DNA of 64,000 bases from Sporolactobacillus kofuensis (GCF_024125425.1 NZ_JAMXWN010000001.1:62001-126000); one strand, 5' to 3'; shown: positions 9,377 through 19,269, counted from the stretch's first letter. Made by a program: numbers and translations. The notes: a model not told the origin generated them from the sequence alone.

Positions 9377-10553
9377 AGAAATTCTGATTGATTTTTATCT
9401 TTACGTATTTAAAACGCTTTTCATGTTTTGCAAAATTTTTGCGTTGCGTAATAAAATTGTCTTCGTTTGTTCGTATACGGACAATATTCAATTTGTTTAT
9501 GATGAAATAAATCAGCGGCGTCAATTTGATCAAACAGAGATCATTTTTCTTTGCCGAGGTAAAAGGACGCAGACTTTCTTTTCGGGAACAGGGAGATCTG
9601 TGATCCCGTTTGAGACAGCAAACATTATGGCTATGGTGCGTTCGGCTTTTCACCTGGCAACAGCCAGATTAATTGTGGTTGATAATTATTTTGGTTTTCT
9701 CTCAGTTGCTTCTTTTAAAAAGAATGCACAATGCATCCAACTTTGGCACGCGTGCGGAGCCTTTAAAACTTTTGGATTTAATGACCATTCCGTTGCCTAT
9801 CGGACACAGCGTGCACGAAACAGATTTGCAGCGGTTTACCAAAATTTTCATAAAATTGTTGTCGGATCTGATGCAATGCAGGAGATCTTTAAGCAATCTT
9901 TCGGTTTGGATGATACCCATTTTGTTTCTTTGGGTGTTCCAAGAACCGATCTTTTTTTTGATCGATTAAAGCAAGACGACATAAGTAAGACGTTGCATCA
10001 GCAATCAGGCGGAAAAAAAATCATTTTATACGCACCAACTTTTAGAGATGTACCCATTGATGACGGACGTTTCGGACTGGAACTTAAGGAAATGGAAAAC
10101 GCGTTAAAGGATAATTATGTTCTTATTTTGCGTCTTCATCCAGCGGAAAAAGGACGAATTGATTTTAACCGAGAGAACAATTTTGTGATTGATGGATCAA
10201 AATGGTCAAGTGTGAACGAATTGTTACTTGCGACTGACCTATTAATTACAGATTATTCATCCATTCCTTTTGAATTCTCATTACTGAAACGACCCATGAT
10301 TTTTTTTCCGTATGATTTGAAAGAATATGTAAGAACTCGGGGATTATGGGAAAGTTATAAACAAGAAGTACCCGGCCCAATTGTTTATTCAACAGATGAT
10401 TTGATTAAAGTCATTAAAAAAGAATCGTTTGATCAACAAAAAATCACGAATTTTTCAAAGCGATGGAATCATTATTCAAACGGATATTCAAGTAGGAATG
10501 TGGCGGATTTCTTTGAAGAACTTTTACTCAAGAACACTGATGAAATTAAATGA
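9369..10553 (+). CDS. tagB: CDP-glycerol:N-acetylmannosaminyl lipid glycerophosphotransferase (teichoic acid primase)
   Basis: Peripheral membrane enzyme that adds the first glycerol phosphate to the lipid-linked disaccharide of wall teichoic acid. At 394 residues it has the length of TagB (about 380) and family landmarks: VDNYFG near residue 100, IQLWHACG, KKIILYAPTFRD, LRLHPA with the proposed catalytic His, and ITDYSS with FEFSLLKRP. It begins inside the end of tagD. TagB rather than TagF is favoured by length, by the TagB-like KKNAQCIQLWHACG region, and by the presence of a longer TagF-like gene next door. Confidence 0.85.
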   Translation: MVKEILIDFYLYVFKTLFMFCKIFALRNKIVFVCSYTDNIQFVYDEINQRRQFDQTEIIFLCRGKRTQTFFSGTGRSVIPFETANIMAMVRSAFHLATARLIVVDNYFGFLSVASFKKNAQCIQLWHACGAFKTFGFNDHSVAYRTQRARNRFAAVYQNFHKIVVGSDAMQEIFKQSFGLDDTHFVSLGVPRTDLFFDRLKQDDISKTLHQQSGGKKIILYAPTFRDVPIDDGRFGLELKEMENALKDNYVLILRLHPAEKGRIDFNRENNFVIDGSKWSSVNELLLATDLLITDYSSIPFEFSLLKRPMIFFPYDLKEYVRTRGLWESYKQEVPGPIVYSTDDLIKVIKKESFDQQKITNFSKRWNHYSNGYSSRNVADFFEELLLKNTDEIK

Positions 10554-10588
10554 CATCGATTTCTATTTAGCTAGAAGGAGCGGGAGAA

Positions 10589-12835
10589 ATGATCAGTGAG
10601 CAAGCTGAGAAATATATAAAAAAGATGATTAAACCGCGGATGATTAAATTCGAAGCGGATACTTCAAGTTGGAGTATTCGGATCTGCTTTGATCCCGATT
10701 TAGAGGAACAGTACATAAAAAGCATGAGCCTTTATGTTAGTGACCGATTTGGTGATTCCAGTTTTTCTTTCCCTATTGAAGATGTGCATAAGGATGAGGA
10801 AGATTACTGGATTGGAACTGCGATCATGGAATTGTCTTCTATTAAGCAGAATTGGTTTGATAGAGACTATTGGGACTTTTTTATTGCGGCGCCAGTTGAT
10901 CAATCGCTCATCGATCTCGTTTATTCAGAACTTGATGAACAGGGAGAAAAAGAGACAGGTTCAGCTCCTGCAGTGAATTCTATTGAGACGCCCTTCAATT
11001 TAACTATTCGTTTACGGGGGATTAAGCCCCTTCAATCGCTTGATTTATTTAGCCTCTATGATGAGGAAAAGGACCTCATGATGGTTCCCTTTTATACGAA
11101 AAAAAATGCTTTATCGGTGCGTGTGGAAGATGTGCACGTCATGGCGAGAATAGACCAGGCGTCCATCAGCAGGCATTTTATGCTAACTCTTGAAGGACAT
11201 GTGGTATTCCCAATCGCAGATGTATTATCGAAACCTGACCTACAGAAAAAAATAATACTCGTCAATCGAGATGAGGAAGTCATTGCAGAATGGCGTGCGG
11301 AAAATGTAGCGCGTCCTGATTTAACGGAAGCTGCGCAAGCCACTGGGCGAAACTATGACTGGGCCGGATTCTCGCTCGCAATAGACTTAAAGCCGATTGC
11401 GGCACAGTTTTCAGATGTCGCTGAACCGATGTATTTGTATTTCCGACTTGAATTGACACATAAGAAGAATGGCATGCTCTTTTCAGAGCGTCCGGTAAGA
11501 ATATTAGCTCGTCAAAAAGTCATTACAGGGCGCCATATTATGAAATTCAAGGAAGCGAAGAAGAGTCTGATTATTAAGCGTAATCGTAATCACAGTCTCG
11601 CGTTTCGAATTGCACCGTACACATTAGCTGATGCAGCTAAAGGCAAGGTGAGGCGTGGATGGAATCGCGTGAGGAAGACAAAAGTATTTACTGGGCTTTA
11701 TCATCGCACTTTCCAAATGCTTTCACATTTGCCAATGAAGAAGAATTTGGTCATGTTTGAAAGTTTCTTCGGACGTCAATACAGCTGTAATCCGCGTGCT
11801 ATCTATGAATATATGCGGGAGAATTGTCCGGAGTATCAATTGGTTTGGAGTGCAAATGCCAATTATACTGATTTGTTTGAGCAACATCAAGTCCCTTATG
11901 TCAAGCGCTTTTCATTGAAATGGCTGATGCTGATGACTCGGGCAAATTATTGGGTAACCAATGTACGTTTGCCACTCTGGATGTCAAAACCGAAACATAC
12001 GATCTATCTTCAAACTTGGCATGGAACCCCTCTGAAGCGGCTTGCAATGGATATGGAAGAAGTGCATATGCCAGGAACGAATACTGAGAAATATAAGCGG
12101 AATTTCCTTGCCGAGTCATCAAGATGGGATTATCTTGTCTCACCTAATGCGTACTCAACGGAAATCTTTGCTCGTGCTTTTGGTTTTGAAAATACAATGA
12201 TTGAATCCGGTTATCCGCGTAATGATTTCTTGTATCAGAAAAATAATCAACAGACGATTGACGCAATTAAGGATCGCTGCGGACTTCCAAAAGATAAAAA
12301 GGTGATCTTGTACGCTCCAACATGGCGTGACAATCAATTCTATGGAAAAGGACGTTATCGGTTTGAATTAGATCTTGACCTTAAACGCATGCAAGAAACG
12401 TTAGGAAAAGATTATATTGTGATCATGCGTATGCACTACCTAATTGCCGATCACTTGGATTTGTCTGACTATGAAGGGTTTGCTTATGATTTCTCACACT
12501 ATGAGGATATTAGCGAACTGTATATGATTTCTGATTTGTTAATTACCGATTATTCTTCTGTTTTCTTCGATTTTGCTAATTTAAGACGACCGATGGTGTT
12601 CTTCACTTACGATATTGAGGATTACCGTGATCATCTGCGTGGATTCTATTTTGAATTTGAACAGAAAGCACCTGGGCCGCTGGTAACGACTACGGAGGAT
12701 GTCATTCGATCGATTCGTGAAATTGAGGCTTCCGGATTTGCAGTTTCGGAAAGATTTGATGCGTTTTTCAAGAAATTTTGTTCATTGGAAAGCGGACATT
12801 CATCTGAGAAAGTCGTTAAAACTGTTTTTAAATAA
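10589..12835 (+). CDS. tagF: CDP-glycerol glycerophosphotransferase, poly(glycerol phosphate) polymerase
   Basis: Extends the primed lipid into poly(glycerol phosphate) wall teichoic acid. The 748-residue length is like Bacillus subtilis TagF (746). Residues 1 to about 370 form a beta-rich domain without strong motifs; the C-terminal half is the glycerophosphotransferase domain with LQTWHGTPLKRLA, VILYAPTWRDNQ, RMHYLI and ITDYSSVFFDFA, holding the two conserved histidines. AGAAGGAGCGGGAG precedes ATG 10589. It ends the operon at a strong terminator. The operon has no ribitol-type genes, so the polymer is inferred to be the glycerol type. Confidence 0.92.
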   Translation: MISEQAEKYIKKMIKPRMIKFEADTSSWSIRICFDPDLEEQYIKSMSLYVSDRFGDSSFSFPIEDVHKDEEDYWIGTAIMELSSIKQNWFDRDYWDFFIAAPVDQSLIDLVYSELDEQGEKETGSAPAVNSIETPFNLTIRLRGIKPLQSLDLFSLYDEEKDLMMVPFYTKKNALSVRVEDVHVMARIDQASISRHFMLTLEGHVVFPIADVLSKPDLQKKIILVNRDEEVIAEWRAENVARPDLTEAAQATGRNYDWAGFSLAIDLKPIAAQFSDVAEPMYLYFRLELTHKKNGMLFSERPVRILARQKVITGRHIMKFKEAKKSLIIKRNRNHSLAFRIAPYTLADAAKGKVRRGWNRVRKTKVFTGLYHRTFQMLSHLPMKKNLVMFESFFGRQYSCNPRAIYEYMRENCPEYQLVWSANANYTDLFEQHQVPYVKRFSLKWLMLMTRANYWVTNVRLPLWMSKPKHTIYLQTWHGTPLKRLAMDMEEVHMPGTNTEKYKRNFLAESSRWDYLVSPNAYSTEIFARAFGFENTMIESGYPRNDFLYQKNNQQTIDAIKDRCGLPKDKKVILYAPTWRDNQFYGKGRYRFELDLDLKRMQETLGKDYIVIMRMHYLIADHLDLSDYEGFAYDFSHYEDISELYMISDLLITDYSSVFFDFANLRRPMVFFTYDIEDYRDHLRGFYFEFEQKAPGPLVTTTEDVIRSIREIEASGFAVSERFDAFFKKFCSLESGHSSEKVVKTVFK

Positions 12836-12844
12836 TTAGTTTAC

Positions 12845-12886
12845 AATAACAACGCTCTGTTTCCTTGAAAACGGGGCGTTGTTATT
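12845..12886 (+). terminator. Terminator of the tag operon
   Basis: An extended hairpin begins with AATAACAACGC and closes with GCGTTGTTATT; its inner part also pairs through G-U and G-C pairs around a short loop. It lies 10 bases after the tagF stop. Confidence 0.8.
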
Positions 12887-13054
12887 ATTATGGGGGAACG
12901 GATCCGACCCGTAAAATTTGATAAGGAGCGTAGGAGTCATTAAAGCACCTCATGAACAGGTTGCAATCTAATTTTTCTAAAGGCTGTCCATCACCGAGAA
13001 AATAAAGTTAATAAATTGTCTTAATACGTTCATTATGACTCATTGAAAATACGC

Positions 13055-13083
13055 TTACAAATTCTGAAAATGTGGTATATTAT
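13055..13083 (+). promoter_or_regulatory. Promoter of the universal stress protein gene
   Basis: TTACAA (13055-13060), 17-base spacer and TATTAT (13078-13083) lie about 50 bases before the start codon. The remaining 170 bases upstream, back to the tagF terminator, show nothing I can name. Confidence 0.5.
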
Positions 13084-13134
13084 AAATATAACAAATAGAT
13101 AAGATGATGAATATTGTGAAAGTTGGTGTTGATT

Positions 13135-13572
13135 ATGTATAAGATACTCGTTCCAGTGGATGGTTCCGAACCTGCTTCTCGTGCAGTTCAGGAAGCCGTT
13201 TCTATTGCTTCCGGTAAGGCGGAAGCTGAAATCACATTACTTTATGTGAGTCCTTCTCCAATTTATTTCCCCTATTATTCCATGGTTGGTCCATCTTTGG
13301 ATGCAAACGTTAAGGAAATAGAAGAACAAGAAGGCAATAAAATGCTTGATGATATTATTAAAAAGAATGTACAGGATACAAAGGTTAAATTTCGTAAGAA
13401 GCATCTATACGGAATTGCTGCTCAAGAAATCTGTGATTATGCCACTGACACGAAAAAAGATTTAATTGTAATGGGAAACAGGGGCATGGGTGCATTTGGA
13501 CAGGTTATTCTTGGAAGCGTCAGCAATAAAGTGCTTAACTTGGCTAAATGCCCAGTCATGATTGTGAAATAA
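13135..13572 (+). CDS. Universal stress protein, UspA family
   Basis: A 145-residue single-domain Usp. It starts YKILVPVDGS, the beta strand and Asp that contact ATP, and ends with the ATP-binding signature G-x2-G-x9-GS (GNRGMGAFGQVILGS) and CPVMIVK. Such proteins bind ATP and respond to starvation or stress; the precise role here is unknown. ATG 13135 fits the family start; the TTG 12 bases earlier has no clear ribosome site. The gene stands alone with its own promoter and terminator. Confidence 0.9.
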   Translation: MYKILVPVDGSEPASRAVQEAVSIASGKAEAEITLLYVSPSPIYFPYYSMVGPSLDANVKEIEEQEGNKMLDDIIKKNVQDTKVKFRKKHLYGIAAQEICDYATDTKKDLIVMGNRGMGAFGQVILGSVSNKVLNLAKCPVMIVK

Positions 13573-13585
13573 GGAATTAACGAAG

Positions 13586-13626
13586 AACCTTTGCAAAGCC
13601 CGAAAACTTTGCGAAGGTTTTTTTTA
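13586..13626 (+). terminator. Terminator of the usp gene
   Basis: A 13-bp stem with one mismatch (AACCTTTGCAAAG against CTTTGCGAAGGTT), 8-base loop, followed by nine or more T. Confidence 0.85.
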
Positions 13627-13634
13627 CTTAATAC

Positions 13635-13690
13635 TTGAAAGTCAAATAAGGTCAGACTATAATATAGCCATAAGGTCAAATAAGGTCAGA
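13635..13690 (+). promoter_or_regulatory. clpE promoter with two CtsR operator boxes
   Basis: TTGAAA (13635-13640), 17-base spacer and TATAAT (13658-13663) form a good sigma-A promoter. Box 1 at 13640-13656 (AGTCAAA-TAA-GGTCAGA) fills the spacer. Box 2 at 13674-13690 (GGTCAAA-TAA-GGTCAGA) lies over the expected transcript start. Both match the CtsR heptad direct repeat (A/G)GTCAAA with a 3-base spacer. The heat- and stress-sensing repressor CtsR is known to control clpE in Bacillus. Confidence 0.9.
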
Positions 13691-13739
13691 AAAAAGATCC
13701 TAATCGACACTAAAATCAAACTGAAGGAGGTTTGATCTT

Positions 13740-15944
13740 ATGCTTTGTGATGAATGTAAATTGAACCAAGCAGTAGTGGAAATGAATGTGATGATAAATG
13801 GACAGCAAAAACATCTTCATCTTTGTGAAGAATGTTATTCTCGAATGAAAAATAACTTTAGCATGCCATCCTTTTTTCAAGGCGGTGGATCATCACCATT
13901 TGATGATTTATTCAAGAGTCTGATTCAGCCGTCAATGGCTTCCAGTGAAAATAGAGCACAAGAAAACGGAATGAATTTTGATGGTATGCATGGAAAGAAG
14001 ACATCTGGTGGTGGAAGACAACGGGGAGGATTTCTCGACCAAATAGGTCGCAATCTTACTGAAGCTGCACGCCAAGGAAAAATTGATCCGGTGATTGGGC
14101 GTGAACGTGAAGTTCAGTTGGTTATTGAGACGCTGAACCGAAGAAATAAGAACAACCCTGTATTGATCGGTGAACCAGGTGTCGGAAAAACTGCGATTGC
14201 TGAAGGACTTGCATTAAAGATTGTTGAAGGAAAAGTACCTGCAAAACTCGCAAATAAAGAAATTTATCTGATTGATGTTTCATCTCTGGTTGCAGGAACT
14301 GGAATCAGAGGACAATTTGAACAGCGCATGAAACAATTAATGGCTGAACTGGAAAAGCGAAAGAATTGCATTGTCTTCATTGATGAGGTTCACTTGCTTG
14401 TCGGTGCAGGTTCAGCTGAAGGTGGATCAATGGATGCGGGAAATATTCTTAAGCCGGCTTTGGCACGTGGTGAGTTACAGATTATTGGGGCTACCACGTT
14501 GAATGAATACCGTAAGATCGAAAAGGATGCTGCTCTAGAACGTCGTTTCCAACCGGTTATTGTCAATGAACCGACTCAGGAACAGACCGTTCAGATTCTG
14601 AAGGGTATTCAGTCAAAATATGAGAAATATCACCATGTTCATTATACGGATGAAGCCATTCAAGCATGTGTCGCTTTGTCAGCACGTTATATCCAAGATC
14701 GTTTCTTGCCTGATAAAGCCATTGATTTGATGGACGAATCCGGCTCTAAAGTTAACTTGAATTTAACACCTGTCGATACTGAGAGTGTGAAGAAAAAAAT
14801 TGATGAAATTGTTGCAGCAAAGGCTGAAGCAACAAAAAATGAACAATTCGAAACGGCCGCTCACCTGCGAGATCAGGAACATGCATACCAAAAACAATTG
14901 GAGCAGTTGGAGAAAATTAAAGCGAACGGTTCGGAATTACCGGTTACGGATAAAGATGCCGTTGTTCATGCAGAATTGATTCAACAAATCGTTGAAACAC
15001 GTACGGGTATTCCGGTACGGAAATTGCAGGCTGATGAACAGAATAAAATGCGAAATTTGGCTGAGCGGCTAAATGCTAAAGTGATTGGCCAAGGTGAAGC
15101 TGTTGAAAAAGTTTCACGCGCGATTCGACGTAATCGTACTGGATTTCGCAAGACGACACGACCAATTGGTTCGTTCTTATTTGTTGGTCCAACCGGTGTG
15201 GGAAAAACTGAGTTGGCAAAAACACTTGCCGACGAAATGTTTGGCGATCGTGAAGCGATGATACGGCTGGATATGAGTGAATACATGGAAAAGCACTCAG
15301 TATCTCGTTTGATTGGAGCCCCTCCGGGCTATGTTGGTCATGAAGAAGCGGGGCAATTAACTGAGAAAGTGCGTCGCAAACCATACAGCATTATTTTGCT
15401 GGATGAGATTGAAAAAGCACATCCAGATGTTATGCACATCTTCTTGCAGATCCTTGATGATGGCAGATTAACAGATAGTCAAGGTCGAACGGTAAGCTTC
15501 AAAGATACGGTCATCATTATGACAAGTAATGCAGGAATCAAAAATAAATCTGCATCTGTCGGTTTTGGGGCGACAAACAACCGTGAAGATATGATTAAAC
15601 AGCTCGAAAACTATTTCCAACCTGAATTTTTGAATCGACTGGATTCCATTGTTAAATTTAATGCGCTGAAGCAAGAAGACTTACTCTCTATTGTGGATCT
15701 CATGCTTAGTGATATTCGTCAAGCTGCATCTGAACAAGGAATTGAACTTACGATTACAGATGCTGCTAAAAAGAAATTGGCAGAGCTTGGATATAACCCT
15801 GAATTCGGTGCCAGACCGCTCCGTCGTGTACTTGAAGAAAAGGTGGAAGACCAAATTTCCGATTTGCTTCTTGATCAAAGTGGACATTCAAAAATGGTCG
15901 TGGATGAAGTAAATGGTGAAATTAAGGTTACTGCTGCTGAATAA
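13740..15944 (+). CDS. clpE: ATP-dependent Clp protease ATPase subunit ClpE
   Basis: HSP100 unfoldase that feeds proteins to ClpP under heat and other stress. Domains of the 734-residue protein in order: N-terminal zinc finger with C3, C6, C29 and C32; a Gly/Ser-rich linker; first AAA+ domain with GEPGVGKT and IDEVH; a UVR-like coiled segment ([19 protein letters not shown]); second AAA+ domain with GPTGVGKT and LLDEIEKAH; and the VGFGAT loop that can dock to ClpP. The zinc finger and lack of a ClpC N-domain identify ClpE. GAAGGAGG precedes the ATG. Regulation is by the two CtsR boxes upstream. Confidence 0.96.
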   Translation: MLCDECKLNQAVVEMNVMINGQQKHLHLCEECYSRMKNNFSMPSFFQGGGSSPFDDLFKSLIQPSMASSENRAQENGMNFDGMHGKKTSGGGRQRGGFLDQIGRNLTEAARQGKIDPVIGREREVQLVIETLNRRNKNNPVLIGEPGVGKTAIAEGLALKIVEGKVPAKLANKEIYLIDVSSLVAGTGIRGQFEQRMKQLMAELEKRKNCIVFIDEVHLLVGAGSAEGGSMDAGNILKPALARGELQIIGATTLNEYRKIEKDAALERRFQPVIVNEPTQEQTVQILKGIQSKYEKYHHVHYTDEAIQACVALSARYIQDRFLPDKAIDLMDESGSKVNLNLTPVDTESVKKKIDEIVAAKAEATKNEQFETAAHLRDQEHAYQKQLEQLEKIKANGSELPVTDKDAVVHAELIQQIVETRTGIPVRKLQADEQNKMRNLAERLNAKVIGQGEAVEKVSRAIRRNRTGFRKTTRPIGSFLFVGPTGVGKTELAKTLADEMFGDREAMIRLDMSEYMEKHSVSRLIGAPPGYVGHEEAGQLTEKVRRKPYSIILLDEIEKAHPDVMHIFLQILDDGRLTDSQGRTVSFKDTVIIMTSNAGIKNKSASVGFGATNNREDMIKQLENYFQPEFLNRLDSIVKFNALKQEDLLSIVDLMLSDIRQAASEQGIELTITDAAKKKLAELGYNPEFGARPLRRVLEEKVEDQISDLLLDQSGHSKMVVDEVNGEIKVTAAE

Positions 15945-15953
15945 GAAAAGATT

Positions 15954-15991
15954 AAAGGTTTGTGGTGGAACGTCGCCACAAACCTTTTTTT
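15954..15991 (+). terminator. Terminator of clpE
   Basis: A perfect 12-bp stem (AAAGGTTTGTGG with CCACAAACCTTT) is followed by seven T, 10 bases after the clpE stop. Confidence 0.9.
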
Positions 15992-16093
15992 CTACACTAA
16001 GCATAAAAAAATCTTAATAGATTTGCAGAAGTTAATCTAAGCATGACGTTAACGCCATCTGCAACAGAGGCTTTGCAAGCCAATTTTTAATAA
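15992..16093 (+). repeat. Post-terminator repeat family R1, copy A
   Basis: About 100 bases beginning TACACTAAG, then AT-rich sequence with ATCTTAA..AGATT, then a part with GCC...GGC and GCAAGCCAATTTTTAA. It resembles copies at about 18266 and 35115 and partial ones near 50655 and 58680. All sit directly behind a terminator. It has no coding potential that I can see. Confidence 0.6.
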
Positions 16094-16224
16094 ACATAAG
16101 GAGGTATCTGATTTCTGGCGATCATTGAACGAAGATACGAGCATTAGCAGGCGGTATTTGCTCAGCTTTACTGATTTGACAGTTGTCTGAAAAAGTGGCA
16201 AAATAACTTTACAATAATATCGAT

Positions 16225-16452
16225 AAAGCGATGACGAGATTAAGTAGCAGTCGAATATGCTTCTTAGAGAGCAGGCGGTTGGTGAAAGCCTTGCAGCAGT
16301 CGATGTAGCGAATTACCTCTCCGAGCATCTTTCGTGAAGGTCAGTAGCGAAGGACGGCTGCAACCGTTAATGTTCAATTAAGTGACTGTTATTTTACAGT
16401 TAATGAGGATGGTACCGTGCGATAAGCGCTCCTTTTTTGGAGCGCTTTTTCT
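16225..16452 (+). ncRNA. T-box riboswitch for tyrosyl-tRNA, upstream of tyrS
   Basis: Leader RNA that reads uncharged tRNA-Tyr and chooses between antiterminator and terminator. Visible parts: stem I start (GATGACGAG near 16240), distal AGAGAGC...GGTTGGTGAAAGCC region, a specifier loop GAATTACCTC with tyrosine codon TAC at 16314-16316, the T-box core TGGTACCGTGCG at 16410-16421 (TGGT can pair with the ACCA end of the tRNA), and an intrinsic terminator (AGCGCTCC and GGAGCGCT around TTTTTT, then T) at 16425-16450. A TTGACA box at 16176-16181 could be its promoter, though the matching -10 is weak. Confidence 0.92.
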
Positions 16453-16528
16453 ATTGGTATAAATCAACCATTGTTATTGCGTGTTTTACATCATGACTAA
16501 ATAAAAAGCCTGGAAGGTGAGTTTACAG

Positions 16529-17779
16529 ATGGATATTCTTGATGATTTGAAATACAGAGGCCTAATTAATCAGGTATCTGATGAAGAAGCGCTCCGTGAA
16601 GCGTTGAAGAAGCCGATGACATTCTATTGTGGATTTGACCCAACCGCAAACAGTCTACACGCAGGAAATTTGCTTGTTATTGTGATCATGATGCGTTTGC
16701 AGAAAGCGGGGCATCATCCTATTGCTGTCGTTGGCGGCGGCACCGGCATGATTGGAGATCCTAGCGGACGTTCAACCGAACGACAATTGAATACCAAGGA
16801 AATCGTCGCTAGCTATGCTGAAAGTTTGAAGAACCAACTGGATCGTTTTCTTCACTTCGATAATGGAAAGGCAACATTTGTGAATAATGCCGAATGGTTG
16901 GATTCACTATCGACCATTGAGTTCCTTCGAGACGTTGGCAAACACTTCACACTGAACTACATGCTATCCAAAGACTCTGTTCAGACCAGGCTTGAAGCAG
17001 GGATCTCGTTCACTGAATTCTCATACATGCTTCTGCAGTCTTTTGATTATCTGAATCTGTACGAAAAGAAAGGGTGCAGGATGCAGGTTGGAGGGAGCGA
17101 CCAATGGGGAAATATCACAGCAGGGTTGGAATTGATTCGCAAGCGTGGTCATGAAGACCAGGCATTTGCAATGACCTTCCCTTTGATTACGAAGAGTGAT
17201 GGAACAAAATTTGGAAAATCTATGGGGGGAGCCATTTGGCTTGATCCCGAACGAACAACGCCTTATGTATGGTACCAGTTTTGGTTCAATGCATCGGACG
17301 ATGATGTTGTAAACTTCCTTAAATATTTCACCTTTTTATCGAAGGATGAAATCGAAGCACTTGCCAAAGACGTTGCAGCGCACCCTGAGGAACGAAAAGC
17401 GCAAAAGGCATTGGCTCGTGAAATGACAATTCTCGTACATGGCGAAGAAGCTTTGAAGCAGGCTGAACATATTTCACAAGCGCTATTCAGTGGAAATGTT
17501 GCTGAACTCAGTGGTGCAGAAATTCGTCAAGGATTTAAAGACGTACCAACTTTTAAAGCACAGACAAAAGATTCAGTGAAATTGCTTGATCTTCTTGTTG
17601 ATGCAGGAGTTGATTCCTCAAAACGGCAAGCTCGGGAAGATATAGCAAATGGTGCGATCTACATTAATGGTGAGCGTCGTACGGATTTGAATGATGTCCT
17701 CACGGAGAAAGATCGAATTGATGATGCGTATATTATTGTTCGACGCGGGAAGAAGAAGTATACTTTAATCCAATTTTAA
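16529..17779 (+). CDS. tyrS: Tyrosyl-tRNA synthetase
   Basis: Charges tRNA-Tyr with tyrosine in the cytoplasm. The 416-residue class I synthetase has the HIGH-equivalent HAGN near residue 45, the tyrosine pocket DQWGN, the KMSKS-equivalent KFGKS, and a C-terminal S4 RNA-binding domain (VDAGVDSSKRQAREDI). ATG 16529 is chosen because GGAAGGTGAG ends 7 bases upstream; the GTG at 16517 lies within that ribosome site. It is controlled by the upstream T-box. Confidence 0.97.
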   Translation: MDILDDLKYRGLINQVSDEEALREALKKPMTFYCGFDPTANSLHAGNLLVIVIMMRLQKAGHHPIAVVGGGTGMIGDPSGRSTERQLNTKEIVASYAESLKNQLDRFLHFDNGKATFVNNAEWLDSLSTIEFLRDVGKHFTLNYMLSKDSVQTRLEAGISFTEFSYMLLQSFDYLNLYEKKGCRMQVGGSDQWGNITAGLELIRKRGHEDQAFAMTFPLITKSDGTKFGKSMGGAIWLDPERTTPYVWYQFWFNASDDDVVNFLKYFTFLSKDEIEALAKDVAAHPEERKAQKALAREMTILVHGEEALKQAEHISQALFSGNVAELSGAEIRQGFKDVPTFKAQTKDSVKLLDLLVDAGVDSSKRQAREDIANGAIYINGERRTDLNDVLTEKDRIDDAYIIVRRGKKKYTLIQF

Positions 17780-17955
17780 TCGCGGTTTACCATATGATGA
17801 ATGAGTTAGAAATCCTTTGTGCAAATTAACATCTGAAAATAAAGCAGTTATGTCATGTCAAGTGGTATACTTAAATTGAGTGATTCAGGATCGTTTTATT
17901 CTGATGACCAAGATTACAATGAGAGATCAGATTATGCCGTTAAGGAGGTTGCTAA

Positions 17956-18195
17956 ATGGGCGCGAAAAATGAAAATTGTTCATGTTCTTGCTCTGGAGTA
18001 AGCACTAAAGAATTGTTTATTGGCGGAATTGTCGGTGGTGTCATTGGTGCATCAATTGCCTTGCTTTTTGCACCGAAAAAAGGCGAAGAAATTCGCAAAG
18101 ATCTTTCTGTTAAAGATATTATGGATAACGGAGTAGAGAAAGTTAAACAGGTAACAACGAATTTATTAAATAAAGATAATGAGCCCTATCGATAA
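17956..18195 (+). CDS. YtxH domain-containing small membrane protein
   Basis: A 79-residue protein with a Cys/Ser-rich start, one hydrophobic glycine-rich helix (GGIVGGVIGASIALLFAPKKGEE) typical of the YtxH family, and a charged helical tail. YtxH proteins are linked to general stress in Bacillus, but their function is unknown. GGAGG precedes the ATG. It is a single-gene unit between tyrS and a terminator. Confidence 0.85.
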   Translation: MGAKNENCSCSCSGVSTKELFIGGIVGGVIGASIALLFAPKKGEEIRKDLSVKDIMDNGVEKVKQVTTNLLNKDNEPYR

Positions 18196-18226
18196 AACTT
18201 TAAAACGATCGTTTATAAAGGAAACA

Positions 18227-18267
18227 GCTCTTCACTCGATTCTTCTTTTCGAGTGAAGAGCTTTTTT
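18227..18267 (+). terminator. Terminator of the ytxH-type gene
   Basis: A perfect 12-bp stem (GCTCTTCACTCG with CGAGTGAAGAGC) followed by TTTTTT. Confidence 0.9.
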
Positions 18268-18372
18268 ATACAGCAGTAAAGTATAAAATCTGAAAAAATT
18301 TACGGAAATTAGTAAGGTAATGTCGCCTTCGCTGTTGCAAAGGCTCGGCGAAACCCGAGTTCTTCTAAAAAG
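18266..18372 (+). repeat. Post-terminator repeat family R1, copy B
   Basis: Starts just after the terminator T-run. AAAGTATAAAATCT and ATTTACGGAA..TTAG match copy C at 35115, followed by CGCC...GGCTCGGCGAAACCCGAG and TTCTTCTAAAA. It lies between convergent genes. Confidence 0.6.
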
Positions 18373-18433
18373 ATACATGACCCGCTGATTGGGGCGGGAC
18401 GCCGCTTGAATGAGAGTCTATTTGCTTGTTCTT

Positions 18434-19126
18434 TCATACAGAATATATTACTTTTGAGGGCAATTCCAAACAATTCAGTTGTCCGCCAAAGACGCAACCA
18501 CCATCTATGCCAATAATGTTATTGGTGCCAAAGTAAACATCATTTGTATCGTGTAAATTCATTGTTGGTGTATGGCCGAAGATCACAGTCTTATCCCCGT
18601 GATAGCCGTCAAAAAATGGCGAACGAATCCATAGAAAAGTCTGGTCATCCGTTTCATTAATCGCTTTTTGAGGATCAACACCCGCATGCACAAAAAAATA
18701 ATGTTCGGTTTCCGCATAGACGTTGAGTTTCTGAATCCATTGCAAATCGTCGAGAAGTTGATCAGGAAGAGATAAAGATCCATCCCGAATGGAATGATAG
18801 ATATCTTCAAACAATAAACCGTAGCTTGCGAGTGTTTGAGTGCCACCATTTGAAGCCCAATGTGAAAGAGCTTGTAAGTTTTCACCGGCAAGTGCCTTTT
18901 CCATCATATCTTCATGATTTCCCTTTAGCGGGATAGCACCTTGTGCCTCTAATTCCCTTGCTTTTTGTATACAGGATCTCGGATTTTGACCGCGATCTAC
19001 ATAATCGCCTAATAAAAAAAGAAGATCTTCTTCCATCTTATACTTCACTTTATCTAAAAGTGCGTTAAACGCATCAATTTGTCCATGTATATCACTCATT
19101 ACAAGCAACCGTTTGACCGTCTGCAA
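18434..19126 (-). CDS. Metallophosphoesterase of the Ser/Thr protein phosphatase type
   Basis: A 230-residue calcineurin-like phosphoesterase. All metal-binding motifs are present: SDIHG, GDYVDRG, GNHE, FVHAGV and FGHTP, in the order and spacing of PPP-type phosphatases such as PrpE or ApaH-like enzymes. The substrate (phosphoprotein or dinucleoside polyphosphate) cannot be decided. The TTG at 19126 is preferred because AGAGAGG lies 8 bases upstream; an ATG at 19162 in the same frame has no ribosome site. It is convergent with the ytxH-type gene and runs the same way as ltaS. Confidence 0.82.
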   Translation of the reverse strand: MQTVKRLLVMSDIHGQIDAFNALLDKVKYKMEEDLLFLLGDYVDRGQNPRSCIQKARELEAQGAIPLKGNHEDMMEKALAGENLQALSHWASNGGTQTLASYGLLFEDIYHSIRDGSLSLPDQLLDDLQWIQKLNVYAETEHYFFVHAGVDPQKAINETDDQTFLWIRSPFFDGYHGDKTVIFGHTPTMNLHDTNDVYFGTNNIIGIDGGCVFGGQLNCLELPSKVIYSV

Positions 19127-19238
19127 ATCAATAACCTCTCTTTCTATCACTATCATAGCCAAGTTGCTTCTGATTATGCAACTGTTGCTAGTAAAATAGG
19201 GATCATTCTTCTAGATACTCCAAAGGAAGATCCCTACA

Positions 19239-19269
19239 AACAAAGAGTCCCCTGAAGGGACTCTTTGTT
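19239..19269 (-). terminator. Terminator of ltaS
   Basis: A 13-bp perfect stem (AACAAAGAGTCCC with GGGACTCTTTGTT, 5-base loop) overlaps the ltaS stop codon. The T-run after it is weak. Confidence 0.7.

Noticed and set aside
6074-12835. Recent horizontal transfer of the teichoic acid block
   Set aside because: No flanking mobile genes, direct repeats or obvious change in base use; the genes look native to a Gram-positive spore-former.
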